From Streptomyces shenzhenensis (GTDB lineage: Bacteria; Actinomycetota; Actinomycetes; Streptomycetales; Streptomycetaceae), in the NCBI RefSeq assembly GCF_003688995.1, contig NZ_PENI01000027.1:62001-126000 (forward strand): a stretch of 64,000 nt of DNA, in the 5' to 3' direction. The notes beneath the pieces are model-generated. The model did not search any database and had not been told where the DNA came from. It saw nothing but the letters and a program-made list of their open reading frames with translations. Every line of letters begins with the position of its first letter. Positions within the stretch are counted from its first letter, which is position 1. Positions 1 to 8,837 of this stretch are shown in pieces. Position numbers and translations under genes: made by a program.

Positions 1-527
1 CCGACCTGGTCAACCGGGTCGCGGCCGTCACCGCGCGGCACGGCGTCCGCATGCTGCTGCACACCGAGAGCCACTCGATGATGTGGAACGGCCGGGACGT
101 GGACCTGATGATGCTGCTGACCGACGCTTTCACCGTCGGCCTGTGCCTGGACACCGGGCATGTCGTCCTCTCCGGCTCCGACCCGGTCGCCGTGGCGGCC
201 CGGCAGCTGGACCGCATCGGCCTCGTGCACTGGAAGGACGCCTCCGGCCCGTTCCGCGGGACGCCGCGCATCGACGACGGCATCTTCGACCGGCACCGTG
301 ACCACTTCCGGCCGATCGGCGACGGTGCCGTCGACTGGCCGGCGCTCAGCGCCCTGCTGAACCGCCGTGGATTCCAGGAGTGCGTCCTGCTGGAACTCGA
401 CGCGGCACCCGATCCGGAAGCGGCGCTGACAGCCGCACGCCGGTATCTGGAGAGCACGGTCGGCGCCGCGCTGCCCGCCTTCGCGCCGCAGGCCCCGGAC
501 CGGATGCCGGCCTCGCCGCCCCGGTGA
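1..527 (+). CDS. Sugar-phosphate isomerase/epimerase (TIM barrel), 5' end missing
   Basis: C-terminal part of a xylose-isomerase-like TIM-barrel protein; the reading frame is open from the first complete codon (position 3), so the start lies outside the window. The visible part has features of the family: a TESHS segment (residues about 22-26 of the visible part), the strand-loop LCLDTGHV and a VHWKD segment. These acidic and His residues are where metal ligands usually lie in this fold. The C-terminus ends in a short Pro/Ala-rich tail. These enzymes isomerise or epimerise sugars or inositol derivatives in the cytosol; the substrate cannot be told. It lies 74 nt upstream of the ABC importer genes on the same strand, which suggests one operon for uptake and breakdown of a small polar compound. 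Confidence 0.8.
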   Translation, partial: DLVNRVAAVTARHGVRMLLHTESHSMMWNGRDVDLMMLLTDAFTVGLCLDTGHVVLSGSDPVAVAARQLDRIGLVHWKDASGPFRGTPRIDDGIFDRHRDHFRPIGDGAVDWPALSALLNRRGFQECVLLELDAAPDPEAALTAARRYLESTVGAALPAFAPQAPDRMPASPPR

Positions 528-601
528 CCCCGTACGGGCCACAACCTCCCACTGGTTCTCACCGTTCCGGCTCTCGAGCCCACACCGCCAGGAGTTCAGT
601 C

Positions 602-1723
602 TTGAAGTCAACGCCTTCCTTCCGCACACGCAGACAACGGGACCGTCGCGCGCGGTCCGTCGCCGCCGTGGCGGCGATCGCCGCCGGGGCCCTCACCCTG
701 TCCGCCTGTTCCCTCGGCGCCGGCAGTGCCGGCAGCTCCGGCGGCAAGACCCTCACCGTCGGCATATGGAAGGGCTACGGGGCCGACCTGAGCTGGGTCG
801 CCACCCAGTTCAAGCAGGAGACCGGCGCCTCCCTCAAGTTCGTCTACATCGACTCCGAGCGGAACCTGCTCGACCTGATGAAGAAGGCCGACGGCGGCAT
901 CGACGTGGGCCTGCCGAACATCCAGTACATCGGCGACGGCATCGACGGAGAGCTCTTCCACGAGCTCGACACCTCCGAGCTCACCAACTTCGGCCACATC
1001 TACCCGCAGTTCGCCGACCGGAAGGAGCTGCGCAAGGACGGCAAGCTCTACGGCATCCCGTGGACCTACGGCTCCACCGGCCTGTTCTACGACGACCGGG
1101 TGTTCAAGACGGCGCCGACCTCGCTCAGCGTCCTGTGGGACAGCAAGTACAAGGGCAAGATCGCGGTGAACGACAATGCCACCGTCGAGATCCCGACCGC
1201 CGCCCTCTACAAGGGGGAGGACCCGCAGCACCCCGGCCTCGGCACGATCGAGCCGGCTCTGAAGGACCTCAAGGCCAACGCCAAGCTGCTCTACTCCTCC
1301 ACCGACGACCTGGCCAAGGCGCTCTCCAGCGGCACCGTCGTCGCGGGCATCGGCAACAACGACGCCATCGGCGGCCTGATCGGTTCCGGCCAGACCCACC
1401 TGAAGTACACGGTCCCCGAGGAGGGCGCGGTCGGCTGGATCGACAACTGGGCCATCTCCGCGAAGACCAAGAACCTCGGCCTCGCCTATGACTGGCTGAA
1501 CTACATGACCGGCAGCAAGTTCCTCACCAAGTGGGCCGACACCCCCGAGGACGCCTCCCCGGCGCCGGCCAACCAGAAGGTCGTCGAGTCGCTGGACTCC
1601 TCGGTCACCAGCCGGCTGCAGGCCGACCCCGCGAAGATCTCCTCCCTCGCCCTGCAACTGCCCATGCCCACGGCACGCATGCAGTCCTGGGAGGACCTCT
1701 GGCAGAAGGTGAAGGCCGGATAG
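602..1723 (+). CDS. ABC transporter substrate-binding lipoprotein, spermidine/putrescine (PotD-like) type
   Basis: Start chosen at the TTG at 602 because AGGAG lies 7 nt upstream; a longer frame upstream overlaps the previous gene and has no such signal. The 373-aa product starts with a basic stretch, a hydrophobic segment and the lipobox LSAC, so it should be exported and lipid-anchored at the membrane. The mature part (VGIWKGYGADLSW, later GIPWTYGSTGLFYDD and the C-terminal PANQKVVESL) resembles the PotD/PotF class of extracellular solute-binding proteins, which bind polyamines or similar cationic compounds. The next three genes encode two permeases and an ATPase of the same class, with the stop codon directly followed by the next ATG. 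The substrate is not known; the flanking isomerase and GMC oxidoreductase argue for a sugar- or amino-alcohol-like compound rather than a plain polyamine. Confidence 0.9.
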   Translation: MKSTPSFRTRRQRDRRARSVAAVAAIAAGALTLSACSLGAGSAGSSGGKTLTVGIWKGYGADLSWVATQFKQETGASLKFVYIDSERNLLDLMKKADGGIDVGLPNIQYIGDGIDGELFHELDTSELTNFGHIYPQFADRKELRKDGKLYGIPWTYGSTGLFYDDRVFKTAPTSLSVLWDSKYKGKIAVNDNATVEIPTAALYKGEDPQHPGLGTIEPALKDLKANAKLLYSSTDDLAKALSSGTVVAGIGNNDAIGGLIGSGQTHLKYTVPEEGAVGWIDNWAISAKTKNLGLAYDWLNYMTGSKFLTKWADTPEDASPAPANQKVVESLDSSVTSRLQADPAKISSLALQLPMPTARMQSWEDLWQKVKAG

Positions 1724-2695
1724 ATGACTGCGCCTTCCCCCCTCCGCCGTGTCGGCGGGTCGCCCAGGCGATCCGCCGGCCCGGCGCTGGCCCGCACCGG
1801 ACTCCTCGCCCCGGGGATCGTCCTGCTCGTGCTGTTCGCCTTCCTGCCCCTGGTGGCGCTCGTGATCACGGGCTTCGTCAACGACCGGTCGCAGCTGACG
1901 ACCGAGAACTTCGCCCATGTGTTCAGCTCGGGCACCTATCTGCGGCTGCTCGGGCGCACCCTGCTGCTGTCCTTCGCGGTGACCGTCGTCGCCATCGCGC
2001 TGGGATGGCCGGCCGCCTGGGCCCTCGCCCGCCATGTGAAACCCGCACGGCGGACGATGATCCTGGGCCTGGTGATCATCCCGTACATCACCTCGCAACT
2101 GCTGCTGATCTACGGCTTCCTCACCCTGATCCAGGCCGGCGGCCCGATCTCCTACGTACTCACCCAACTGCATCTGACCGGGCCGCAGGACTCCATCCTG
2201 TACACGCCGTGGGCGAACTTCCTGATGCTCGTGTACGAGAGCATGCCCACCGCCGTCCTGGTGCTGTACTCCGCCGCGGAGTCGGTCTCCCCGTCGGTCC
2301 TGGAGGCGGCCCGCACCCTCGGGGCGCGCCCGCGCTATGTGTTCACCCACGTCATCTGGCCGCTCAGTGCCCCGATGGTCGTGGTCAACTTCACGCTGAC
2401 CTTCGTGCAGACCGTCGGTGCCTTCGCCGAGCCCGCCGTCCTCGGCGGTCCCGACGGGCAGATGCTCGGCAACACGATCTCCACGCAGATCTCCTCCGGA
2501 GCGAACGACGGCTTCGCCGTCGCGCTGTCGCTGGTGCTCCTGGTGACCAGCCTCCTCGTCGTCGGTGTGGTCACCGCGCTGGTGTCCTGGACGAAACGGG
2601 CGCAGAGCGGCGGTCCGACGAACCGGCTCACTGCTCCGCCGCGGCCTCGCACCCGCGCCCGTACCCCCGAACTGACCGTCGCCCGAGAGAGCTGA
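1724..2695 (+). CDS. ABC transporter permease (PotB-like)
   Basis: Integral membrane protein of 323 aa; its ATG follows the stop of the binding-protein gene without a gap. About six hydrophobic segments can be read, the first at residues 25-48. The EAA-type cytoplasmic loop that contacts the ATPase is seen as EAARTLGARPRYVFTHVIWP at about residues 191-210. Together with the next gene it should form the heterodimeric channel of a polyamine-type importer. The C-terminal tail is rich in Pro and Arg and is probably cytoplasmic. Confidence 0.9.
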   Translation: MTAPSPLRRVGGSPRRSAGPALARTGLLAPGIVLLVLFAFLPLVALVITGFVNDRSQLTTENFAHVFSSGTYLRLLGRTLLLSFAVTVVAIALGWPAAWALARHVKPARRTMILGLVIIPYITSQLLLIYGFLTLIQAGGPISYVLTQLHLTGPQDSILYTPWANFLMLVYESMPTAVLVLYSAAESVSPSVLEAARTLGARPRYVFTHVIWPLSAPMVVVNFTLTFVQTVGAFAEPAVLGGPDGQMLGNTISTQISSGANDGFAVALSLVLLVTSLLVVGVVTALVSWTKRAQSGGPTNRLTAPPRPRTRARTPELTVARES

Positions 2696-2699
2696 ACCG

Positions 2700-3506
2700 A
2701 TGCGACGAAGCACATCCGCCCTGGTGACGAAGGTCTGGCTCTACGCCGTCCTCGTCGTCTTCGCCCTGCCGGTCCTGAGCATGGTCGTGTTGTCGTTGAA
2801 CGAGTCGCGGTACGGGACATTGCCGTTCCGCTTCTCCCTGCACTGGTACCAGGTGCTGCGCACCGACACCGCGCTGCTCGACGCCCTGTCCACCAGCATC
2901 ACGCTCGCCACCGAGGTGACGATCGTGTGCGTGGTCGTCGGTACCCTGCTCACCTTCGGGCTGCGCAAGGCACCGATCGCGATCACGCTGCCCGTCAACG
3001 GACTGCTCCTCGCCCTGCTGTCCGTGCCTCTGCTGCTCCTGTCGGCCGGACTCCTCTCGGTCTTCGACTGGCTGGGGCTCGGACAGAGCACCACCGCGCT
3101 GCTGCTGTCCTCGATCATCACTTCGCTGCCCTTCGTGGTCCTGATCGAGAGAGGCAGGCTGGAGAACCTCAGCCCCGACTACGCCGAGGCGGCACGCTCG
3201 CTCGGGGCGGGTCCGGTGCGGACCTTCTTGCTGGTCACCGTGCCGCTGATGGCACCGTCGATCATCGCGGGCGGGATGCTCGCCTTCGTGATCTGCTTCA
3301 ACAACTTCGCGATCCAGCTGTTCCTGGCGCCCGTCGGGATCTCCACGCTGCCGGTGCAGATCTACTCGATGGTGCGTCTGGGAGTCACCCCCGACGTCAA
3401 CGCCCTCGGCACTCTCGTCGTCGCCGGCACCGTCCTGATCATCGTCGTCCTGAACTGGCTGACCGGGAACGCGGCCCGCCTCTTCACCACTACCAGAGAG
3501 CGCTGA
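2700..3506 (+). CDS. ABC transporter permease (PotC-like)
   Basis: 268-aa membrane protein, 4 nt downstream of its partner permease. Six hydrophobic stretches and an EAA loop (EAARSLGAGPVRTFLLVTVP, about residues 163-182) are visible. The family pairs this subunit with a PotB-type permease. It lies 4 nt upstream of the ATPase gene, so the transporter genes are translated from one message. Confidence 0.9.
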   Translation: MRRSTSALVTKVWLYAVLVVFALPVLSMVVLSLNESRYGTLPFRFSLHWYQVLRTDTALLDALSTSITLATEVTIVCVVVGTLLTFGLRKAPIAITLPVNGLLLALLSVPLLLLSAGLLSVFDWLGLGQSTTALLLSSIITSLPFVVLIERGRLENLSPDYAEAARSLGAGPVRTFLLVTVPLMAPSIIAGGMLAFVICFNNFAIQLFLAPVGISTLPVQIYSMVRLGVTPDVNALGTLVVAGTVLIIVVLNWLTGNAARLFTTTRER

Positions 3507-3510
3507 AATC

Positions 3511-4632
3511 ATGGCCACCGTCACGATCTCGGGCGTCAGCAAGTCGTTCAACGGCACCGCCGCCCTCCACCCGCTCGACCTGACGGTCGAGGACGGCAGC
3601 TTCTGCTGCATGCTCGGCTCGTCCGGCTCCGGCAAGTCCACGCTGCTGCGCATCATCGCCGGGCTCTCGGACCCCGACACCGGTACGGTCCGCATCGGCG
3701 AGCGCGATGTCACCCGCGCGCCCAGCGAGAAACGCAGAATCGGCTTCGTCTTCCAGAACTACGCGCTCTTCCCGCATCTGAGCGTCGGCACCAATGTCGC
3801 CTTCGGGCTCCGCGCACGCGGCATCGGCAAGAAGGAGGCCCACACCCGCGCGGACCGCATGCTGGAGCTCGTCGGCCTTGCCGGCTTCGGCAAGCGCACC
3901 CCCAAGCAGCTCTCCGGCGGCCAGCAGCAGCGCGTCGCACTGGCCCGCGCGCTGGTCACCGAGCCGGACGTGCTGCTCCTGGACGAACCGCTCAGTGCGC
4001 TCGACCGCAAGATCCGCGGGGAGATGCAGGCCGAGCTGAAGCGCATCCACCAAGAGACCGGGCTGACCACGATCATGGTCACGCACGACCAGGAGGAGGC
4101 GATGAACCTGGGCGACAGCGTGCTCATGCTCAGCCACGGCCGGGTCCAGCAGTTCGACACCCCCGAGACTCTCTACCGCGAGCCGGCCAACGGCTTCGTC
4201 GCGGGATTCCTGGGCGCCGTACCGCTCGGCAACGGGATCATTCGCAAGAAGGACGGGGGGACGGACGCGGGCAGGGCCACGGACACGGCCACGGGCCGTA
4301 CGGAGATCGAGATCGACGGAACGCGCCTTCGTCTCGCCGCCTCCACCCTGACCGACGGGACGCCCGCGGAGGCGGTCGTGATGGCCGAGCGGGTCGCCCT
4401 CACCCCCGCCTCCGAGCGGCCGCGGAACGAGGACGAACACGAGGGGACCGTCACCTCGCTGGACTTCTACGGACCGTTCGCCCGGGCCGAGGCGCGGCTC
4501 GGCTCGCTGACCGTCCCCGCCATGATGCTGTCCCAGCACGCCCACTCCATCGAGCCGGAGCAGCGCGTCTGGATCCGGATCGCTCCGGGTGGGCTGCACG
4601 CCTACGCCGCGCAGGAGGCCACCCGGTCATGA
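3511..4632 (+). CDS. ABC transporter ATP-binding protein (PotA-like)
   Basis: 373-aa ATPase. Walker A GSSGSGKST (about residues 36-44), Q-loop VFQNYALFP, signature LSGGQQQR, Walker B VLLLDEP and the switch His in MVTHDQ are all present, so it should be an active motor. The last 130 residues form a TOBE-type regulatory domain typical of the polyamine, iron and sugar importer ATPases. It overlaps the next gene by 4 nt (ATGA), tying the GMC oxidoreductase to the transporter operon. Confidence 0.92.
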   Translation: MATVTISGVSKSFNGTAALHPLDLTVEDGSFCCMLGSSGSGKSTLLRIIAGLSDPDTGTVRIGERDVTRAPSEKRRIGFVFQNYALFPHLSVGTNVAFGLRARGIGKKEAHTRADRMLELVGLAGFGKRTPKQLSGGQQQRVALARALVTEPDVLLLDEPLSALDRKIRGEMQAELKRIHQETGLTTIMVTHDQEEAMNLGDSVLMLSHGRVQQFDTPETLYREPANGFVAGFLGAVPLGNGIIRKKDGGTDAGRATDTATGRTEIEIDGTRLRLAASTLTDGTPAEAVVMAERVALTPASERPRNEDEHEGTVTSLDFYGPFARAEARLGSLTVPAMMLSQHAHSIEPEQRVWIRIAPGGLHAYAAQEATRS

Positions 4633-6185
4633 CGACGACTTCTTCCAGCTCCTCCGAGTTCGACTACCTCGTCGTGGGCGGGGGCACCGCCGGCTGCGTC
4701 ATTGCCTCCCGGCTGTCCGAGGACCCCGACGTGAACGTCGCGCTCCTGGAGTGGGGACCGACCGACCGTCACGAGGCACGCGCCCGCTCCATCCGCCGTT
4801 GGGCGGAGATGGTCGAAAGTGATTACGACCTCGACTACCGCAGCGTCCCGCAGGAGCGCGGCAACTCCGCCATCCGGCAGACGCGGATGCGCATACTCGG
4901 CGGCTGCTCCACCACCAACACGATGATCGCGTGGCGTCCGCTCGCCTCCGATCTGCGCGAGTGGGTGGAACTCGGCGCCGCAGGCTGGGATCCCGAGACC
5001 GTACAGCCCTACTACGACCGGCTGCTGACACCCATTCACCCCGTGGCGCCCGACGACCGCAATCCGTTCGTCGCCGATGTCGTCGCTTCCGCGGCCCGTG
5101 CGCTCGGCCTGCCCGTCCAGGACGAGTGGAACGACGGACGGCTCGACGCCGACGCCCGCGGCACCGGTTTCTTCGAGGTGGGCTACACCCCGGAATCCAA
5201 TCTCCGCTCCTCCACGTCCATTTACTACGTCCACGAACTGGCGGACTCCCGGCCCAATCTTCATGTCGTGACCGGTGCCCGGGCCCGGCGCGTGATCCTG
5301 GAACGGAGCACCGGCGGCACCCTGCGGGCGACCGGCGTCGAGCTCGCCGACGGCACGGTCCACACAGCCCGGCGGGAGACGGTCCTCAGCGCCGGCGCGA
5401 TCGACACCGTCAAGCTGCTGCAGTTGTCCGGCATCGGCCCCTCCGACGTACTCACCGCCGCCGGCGTCGAGGTGCTCGTGGACGCGCCGGGCGTCGGCGG
5501 GAACCTGCAGGACCACGCAGAGGGGCTGGTCGTGTGGGAGTCCGTCGCACCACCACCGGCCACAAGCGCGAGCGGCTGGGACGCGGGAGCGATGCTCACC
5601 CTCACGGACCGGACGGACGCCCCCGACATCCTCATGCACTTCCCCGTCGAGCCCGTGGTCGACCACCCGCGCGCGCACGGCGTCGAGTTCCCCGAGCACA
5701 TCGTCTCCATCGCCCCGAATGTGGCCAAGCCCGCGAGCCGCGGCCGGGTGTGGATCGATTCGAACGACATCGACCGGCCGCCGAAGATCGACTACCGCTA
5801 CTTCACCGACCCGGACGGTCACGACGAGCGGATGCTGCTGGCCGGAGTACGGGCCGCCCGGAAGATCGCTGAGTACGAGCCCCTGCGCTCCTGGCTGGTG
5901 CGCGAGGTGTTCCCCGGTCCGGATGTGCAGTCGGACGAGGAGCTGTCGCGAATCGCCCGAGCGACGCACCAGACGGTGTTCCACGTCAGCGGCACCTGCA
6001 GGATGGGCGCCGACGACGATCCGTTCGCGGTCGTCGATCCGGACTTGCGAGTTCGGGGCGTCGACGCGCTACGCGTCGCCGACGCGTCGGTCCTTCCCAC
6101 GCTCACGGCGACCAACCCCGTCGTCACCGTCATGATCGTCGCCGAGCGCACCGCCGATCTGATCAGGGCGGACACGTCGCGCTGA
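4629..6185 (+). CDS. GMC-family FAD-dependent oxidoreductase (choline dehydrogenase-like)
   Basis: 518-aa flavoenzyme of the glucose-methanol-choline family. The N-terminal FAD-binding fold is seen as VVGGGTAGCVIASRL (residues 14-28). The GMC signatures RILGGCSTTNTMIAWR and the segment AGAIDTVKLLQLSGIG follow. Near the C-terminus H452 in TVFHVSGTCRMG and the Asn in TATNPVVTV are the likely catalytic pair. It would oxidise a primary or secondary alcohol. It starts inside the ATPase stop codon (ATGA), so it is the last gene of the importer operon and probably oxidises the imported compound. There is no signal peptide, so it acts in the cytosol. Substrate unknown. Confidence 0.88.
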   Translation: MTTTSSSSSEFDYLVVGGGTAGCVIASRLSEDPDVNVALLEWGPTDRHEARARSIRRWAEMVESDYDLDYRSVPQERGNSAIRQTRMRILGGCSTTNTMIAWRPLASDLREWVELGAAGWDPETVQPYYDRLLTPIHPVAPDDRNPFVADVVASAARALGLPVQDEWNDGRLDADARGTGFFEVGYTPESNLRSSTSIYYVHELADSRPNLHVVTGARARRVILERSTGGTLRATGVELADGTVHTARRETVLSAGAIDTVKLLQLSGIGPSDVLTAAGVEVLVDAPGVGGNLQDHAEGLVVWESVAPPPATSASGWDAGAMLTLTDRTDAPDILMHFPVEPVVDHPRAHGVEFPEHIVSIAPNVAKPASRGRVWIDSNDIDRPPKIDYRYFTDPDGHDERMLLAGVRAARKIAEYEPLRSWLVREVFPGPDVQSDEELSRIARATHQTVFHVSGTCRMGADDDPFAVVDPDLRVRGVDALRVADASVLPTLTATNPVVTVMIVAERTADLIRADTSR

Positions 6186-6199
6186 GGCGACAGGACGAA

Positions 6200-6228
6200 G
6201 CGCTCCCGCATCACCTGGGGAGGAGCGC
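6200..6228 (+). terminator. Hairpin after the GMC oxidoreductase gene
   Basis: GCGCTCC (6200-6206) and GGAGCGC (6222-6228) are exact reverse complements around a 15-nt loop, 14 nt after the stop. No T-run follows, as is common in high-GC genomes. It may end the importer operon. Confidence 0.35.
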
Positions 6229-6289
6229 GACCGCCGGCGTGCCCGGACCGCTCGCTGTGCCTGTGGCCGAGTTTCTGTATCTGTGAATC

Positions 6290-6313
6290 AGATGCATTAC
6301 AGCAAAAGCATCT
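6290..6313. promoter_or_regulatory. Inverted repeat in an AT-rich patch upstream of the monooxygenase operon
   Basis: AGATGC (6290-6295) and GCATCT (6308-6313) are inverted with a 12-bp gap, inside the only clearly AT-rich stretch (about 6275-6325) between the two operons. The position, about 95 bp before the monooxygenase start, fits an operator or promoter element. The regulator is unknown. The rest of the 6186-6407 gap shows nothing else. Confidence 0.3.
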
Positions 6314-6407
6314 ATTGGACAGATTCTTGTGTGCGCCCAAGGATATTTCGTGCGGTAGCCCGGTCCACGCGAAATCGGCATGGACTGCCGCCTGAGTGGA
6401 GGGTGAA

Positions 6408-7694
6408 ATGCTGAATGAAGAGACGGAAGTAGTGGTCGTCGGGGCGGGTCAGGCAGGTGTGGCGATGAGCGAGCATCTGGGGGCCCATGGTGTGTCGCAC
6501 ATCGTCCTGGAGCGGCATCGGATCGCCGAGCGGTGGCGTTCGGAGCGGTGGGATTCCCTGGTGGCGAACGGACCCGCGTGGCACGACCGGTTTCCGGGGC
6601 TGGAGTTCTTCAACGTCGCTGACGACGGCTTTGCCTCGAAGGAGCAGGTCGCGGACTACTTCGTCGCGTACGCCGAGAAGATCGGCGCCCCGGTCCGTAC
6701 CGGGGTCGAGGTGACCTCGGTGCGCAGGCACTCCGGTCGGCCCGGGTTCCGGGTCGAGACGTCGGAGGGCTCGATCGACGCGCGTTTCGTCGTGGCCGCG
6801 ACCGGTCCGTTCCAGCGGCCCGTCTTCCCTCCCATCGTCCCGGACGGTGCCGTCCCCGTGCAGTTGCACTCCAGCAAGTACCGCAACCCGGAGCAACTGC
6901 CCGAGGGCGCGGTCCTTGTGGTCGGCGCCGGTTCCTCGGGGGTGCAGATCGCCGATGAGCTGCGCCGGTCCGGGCGCCGTGTGTTCCTGTCCGTCGGGCC
7001 TCATGACCGTCCGCCCCGGCAGTATCGCGGGCGGGATTTCTGCTGGTGGCTGGGGGTGCTCGGGCGTTGGGACGCGGAGACGCCGCCGCAGGGTGCCGAG
7101 CATGTCACCATCGCGGTCAGTGGCGCCCGCGGCGGGCACACGGTGGACTTCCGTGCCCTGGTCGCCGACGGCATCGAGCTGGTCGGCATGACGGCCGCGT
7201 ACGAGGACGGCGTCCTGCGTTTCGCGCCGGATCTCGCCGCGAACATCGCGCTCGGCGACGCCAAGTATCTGGAGTTGCTGCGGGCGGCCGACGCGTATGT
7301 CGGGCGCAACGGGCTCGACCTGCCCGAGGAGCCGGAGGCGCATGTGCTGGGGCCGGACCCGGAGTGCATGACGGACCCTCGGCTGGAGCTGGACCTCGCC
7401 GGGGCCGGCGTGACCTCCATTGTCTGGGCGACGGGCTTCGCCGCCGACTACGGGTGGCTGGAGGTGGACACCTTCGACGAGAGGGGCCGGCCGGTGCAGC
7501 GGCGTGGGGTGTCCCGCGAGCCAGGTGTGTACTTCCTGGGGCTGCCCTGGCTGTCCCGTCGCGGGTCGAGCTTCATCTGGGGTGTGTGGCACGACGCCCG
7601 GTACGTCGCCGACCACATCGCGACCCAGCGGGGCTATCTCGCGTACGGCAGCACCGACCGGTCCGGCGTCGTGCCGGCGGCCCAGAACGTCTGA
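6408..7694 (+). CDS. FAD/NAD(P)-dependent flavin monooxygenase-like protein (CzcO type)
   Basis: 428-aa flavoprotein. ATG 6408 is preferred over GTG 6396 because GGAGG lies 5 nt upstream of it, inside the longer frame. Two Rossmann nucleotide-binding motifs are seen: VVVVGAGQAGVAMSEHL near the N-terminus for FAD and VLVVGAGSSGVQIADEL near residue 170 for NAD(P). A late VWATGF segment is typical of flavin monooxygenases and related putative K+ transport flavoproteins. The classical FMO fingerprint FxGxxxH is not clear; a related HSSKY segment is present. Three further genes follow closely (RidA, DUF1028, M20 peptidase), so it probably opens a catabolic operon by oxidising a nitrogen-containing substrate. 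Confidence 0.85.
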   Translation: MLNEETEVVVVGAGQAGVAMSEHLGAHGVSHIVLERHRIAERWRSERWDSLVANGPAWHDRFPGLEFFNVADDGFASKEQVADYFVAYAEKIGAPVRTGVEVTSVRRHSGRPGFRVETSEGSIDARFVVAATGPFQRPVFPPIVPDGAVPVQLHSSKYRNPEQLPEGAVLVVGAGSSGVQIADELRRSGRRVFLSVGPHDRPPRQYRGRDFCWWLGVLGRWDAETPPQGAEHVTIAVSGARGGHTVDFRALVADGIELVGMTAAYEDGVLRFAPDLAANIALGDAKYLELLRAADAYVGRNGLDLPEEPEAHVLGPDPECMTDPRLELDLAGAGVTSIVWATGFAADYGWLEVDTFDERGRPVQRRGVSREPGVYFLGLPWLSRRGSSFIWGVWHDARYVADHIATQRGYLAYGSTDRSGVVPAAQNV

Positions 7695-7704
7695 GGAGCA
7701 GCTG

Positions 7705-8175
7705 ATGACCTCCACGAGTGAGGGCCGTCGGGCGAAGGGCCCGATCGTGGCCGGCGGGCACACCCGGATCCGGCCGTTCAACACCCGTGACACCTATCCC
7801 GAGCAGAGCCTCGACAACGACCTGTGCCAGGCCGTCGTCGCCGGCAACACCGTGTACGTGCGGGGGCAGATCGGCCAGGATCTCGACACCAGTGAGTCGG
7901 TCGGTGTCGGGGACGCCGGGGCGCAGGCCGAGCAGGCCATGGCGAACATCAAGACGCTCCTCGAAGAGGCGGGCAGCCGGATGGAGCACCTGGTCAAGCT
8001 GACCGTCTATCTGGTCGACCCGCGCTACCGCGAGGCGGTCTATCGCACCGTGGGCCGCTGGACGAAGGGTGTGCACCCCATCTCGACCGGCCTGGTGGTG
8101 TCGGCCCTGGCGCGTCCGGAGTGGCTGTGCGAGATCGACGCCGTCGCCGTGATCCCCGGGGAGGAGCGGGCATGA
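7705..8175 (+). CDS. RidA/YjgF family protein (enamine/imine deaminase-like)
   Basis: 156-aa protein. The start at ATG 7705 is set by GAGGAG at 7694-7699; an in-frame extension upstream only overlaps the monooxygenase gene. The family hydrolyses reactive enamine/imine intermediates released by amino-acid or amine oxidising enzymes. Visible elements are VVAGNTVYVRGQIGQD, AQAEQAMANIKTLLEEAG and the C-terminal LARPEWLCEIDAVAV. The usual catalytic Arg of active RidA near the C-terminus appears as R in ALARPEW. It is somewhat longer than RidA itself (about 130 aa) because of an N-terminal extension. It lies between a flavin oxidase-like gene and a DUF1028 gene and overlaps the latter by 4 nt, which fits removal of an imine made by the first enzyme. 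Confidence 0.87.
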   Translation: MTSTSEGRRAKGPIVAGGHTRIRPFNTRDTYPEQSLDNDLCQAVVAGNTVYVRGQIGQDLDTSESVGVGDAGAQAEQAMANIKTLLEEAGSRMEHLVKLTVYLVDPRYREAVYRTVGRWTKGVHPISTGLVVSALARPEWLCEIDAVAVIPGEERA

Positions 8176-8837
8176 CGTTCTCCCTCGCCGTACGCGACGG
8201 CGACCGGTTCGGCATGGTGGCCAGCTCCTCCAGCCCCGCCGTCTTCGCCAGGGTCGGCCACCTGCGGCCCGGCGTCGGCGCCGCGTCCTCGCAGAACGTC
8301 ACCGACCCCACCCTCGGCACCAGGCTGCTGGAGCGGCTGGCCGAGCACGGCGCTGCGCAGCGCGCGTTGGCCGAGGTCACCGAGGCGGCCGACCACATCG
8401 AGTACCGGCAGCTGACCGTGCTGGGCCGGTCCGGTCCGGGGTTCGCGTACACCGGCTCACGCGTCCTGGGCAGGCACGCCTCGGCCACGGCCGACGGCGC
8501 GGTGGCGGCGGGCAACATGCTGTCCGGCGAGCACATCCCCGACGTTCTCCTCGACGCCTACGCGCAGGCCACAGGCGAGTTGGAGGAGCGGCTGATCACC
8601 GCCCTGAAGGCCGCCGTCGCCGCCGGCGGCGAGGAAGGGCCGGTGTACTCGGCGGGCCTGGCCGTCGTCGCGGACGTCGACTGGCGGGTGACCGACCTGC
8701 GCGTGGACTGGGCCGACGATCCCGTCGACCGGCTCGCCGAACTCCTCGACATCTGGCTGCCGCAGCGCGACGACTACGTGCGCCGCGGCCTCGACCCGAC
8801 CTCCGCGCCCTCCTACGGCGTCCCGGGCGACCTGTGA
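8172..8837 (+). CDS. DUF1028 family protein (Ntn-hydrolase-like fold)
   Basis: 221-aa protein starting at ATG 8172 within the stop of the RidA gene (ATGA). N-terminal TFSLAVRDGDRFGMVASSS, then VGAASSQN and a repeated internal VVADVDWRVTDLRVDW segment match the DUF1028 family, which has an Ntn-hydrolase-like fold and often sits beside RidA and M20 genes. Its reaction is not established. A nucleophile cannot be assigned by eye. It overlaps the next gene by one base (TGATG), so the three downstream genes are translationally coupled. Confidence 0.8.
   Translation: MTFSLAVRDGDRFGMVASSSSPAVFARVGHLRPGVGAASSQNVTDPTLGTRLLERLAEHGAAQRALAEVTEAADHIEYRQLTVLGRSGPGFAYTGSRVLGRHASATADGAVAAGNMLSGEHIPDVLLDAYAQATGELEERLITALKAAVAAGGEEGPVYSAGLAVVADVDWRVTDLRVDWADDPVDRLAELLDIWLPQRDDYVRRGLDPTSAPSYGVPGDL

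Noticed and set aside
608..2713. Long minus-strand frame of about 700 codons
   Set aside because: Antisense to the importer genes; low-complexity Gly/Arg/Asp composition of a GC-rich shadow frame.
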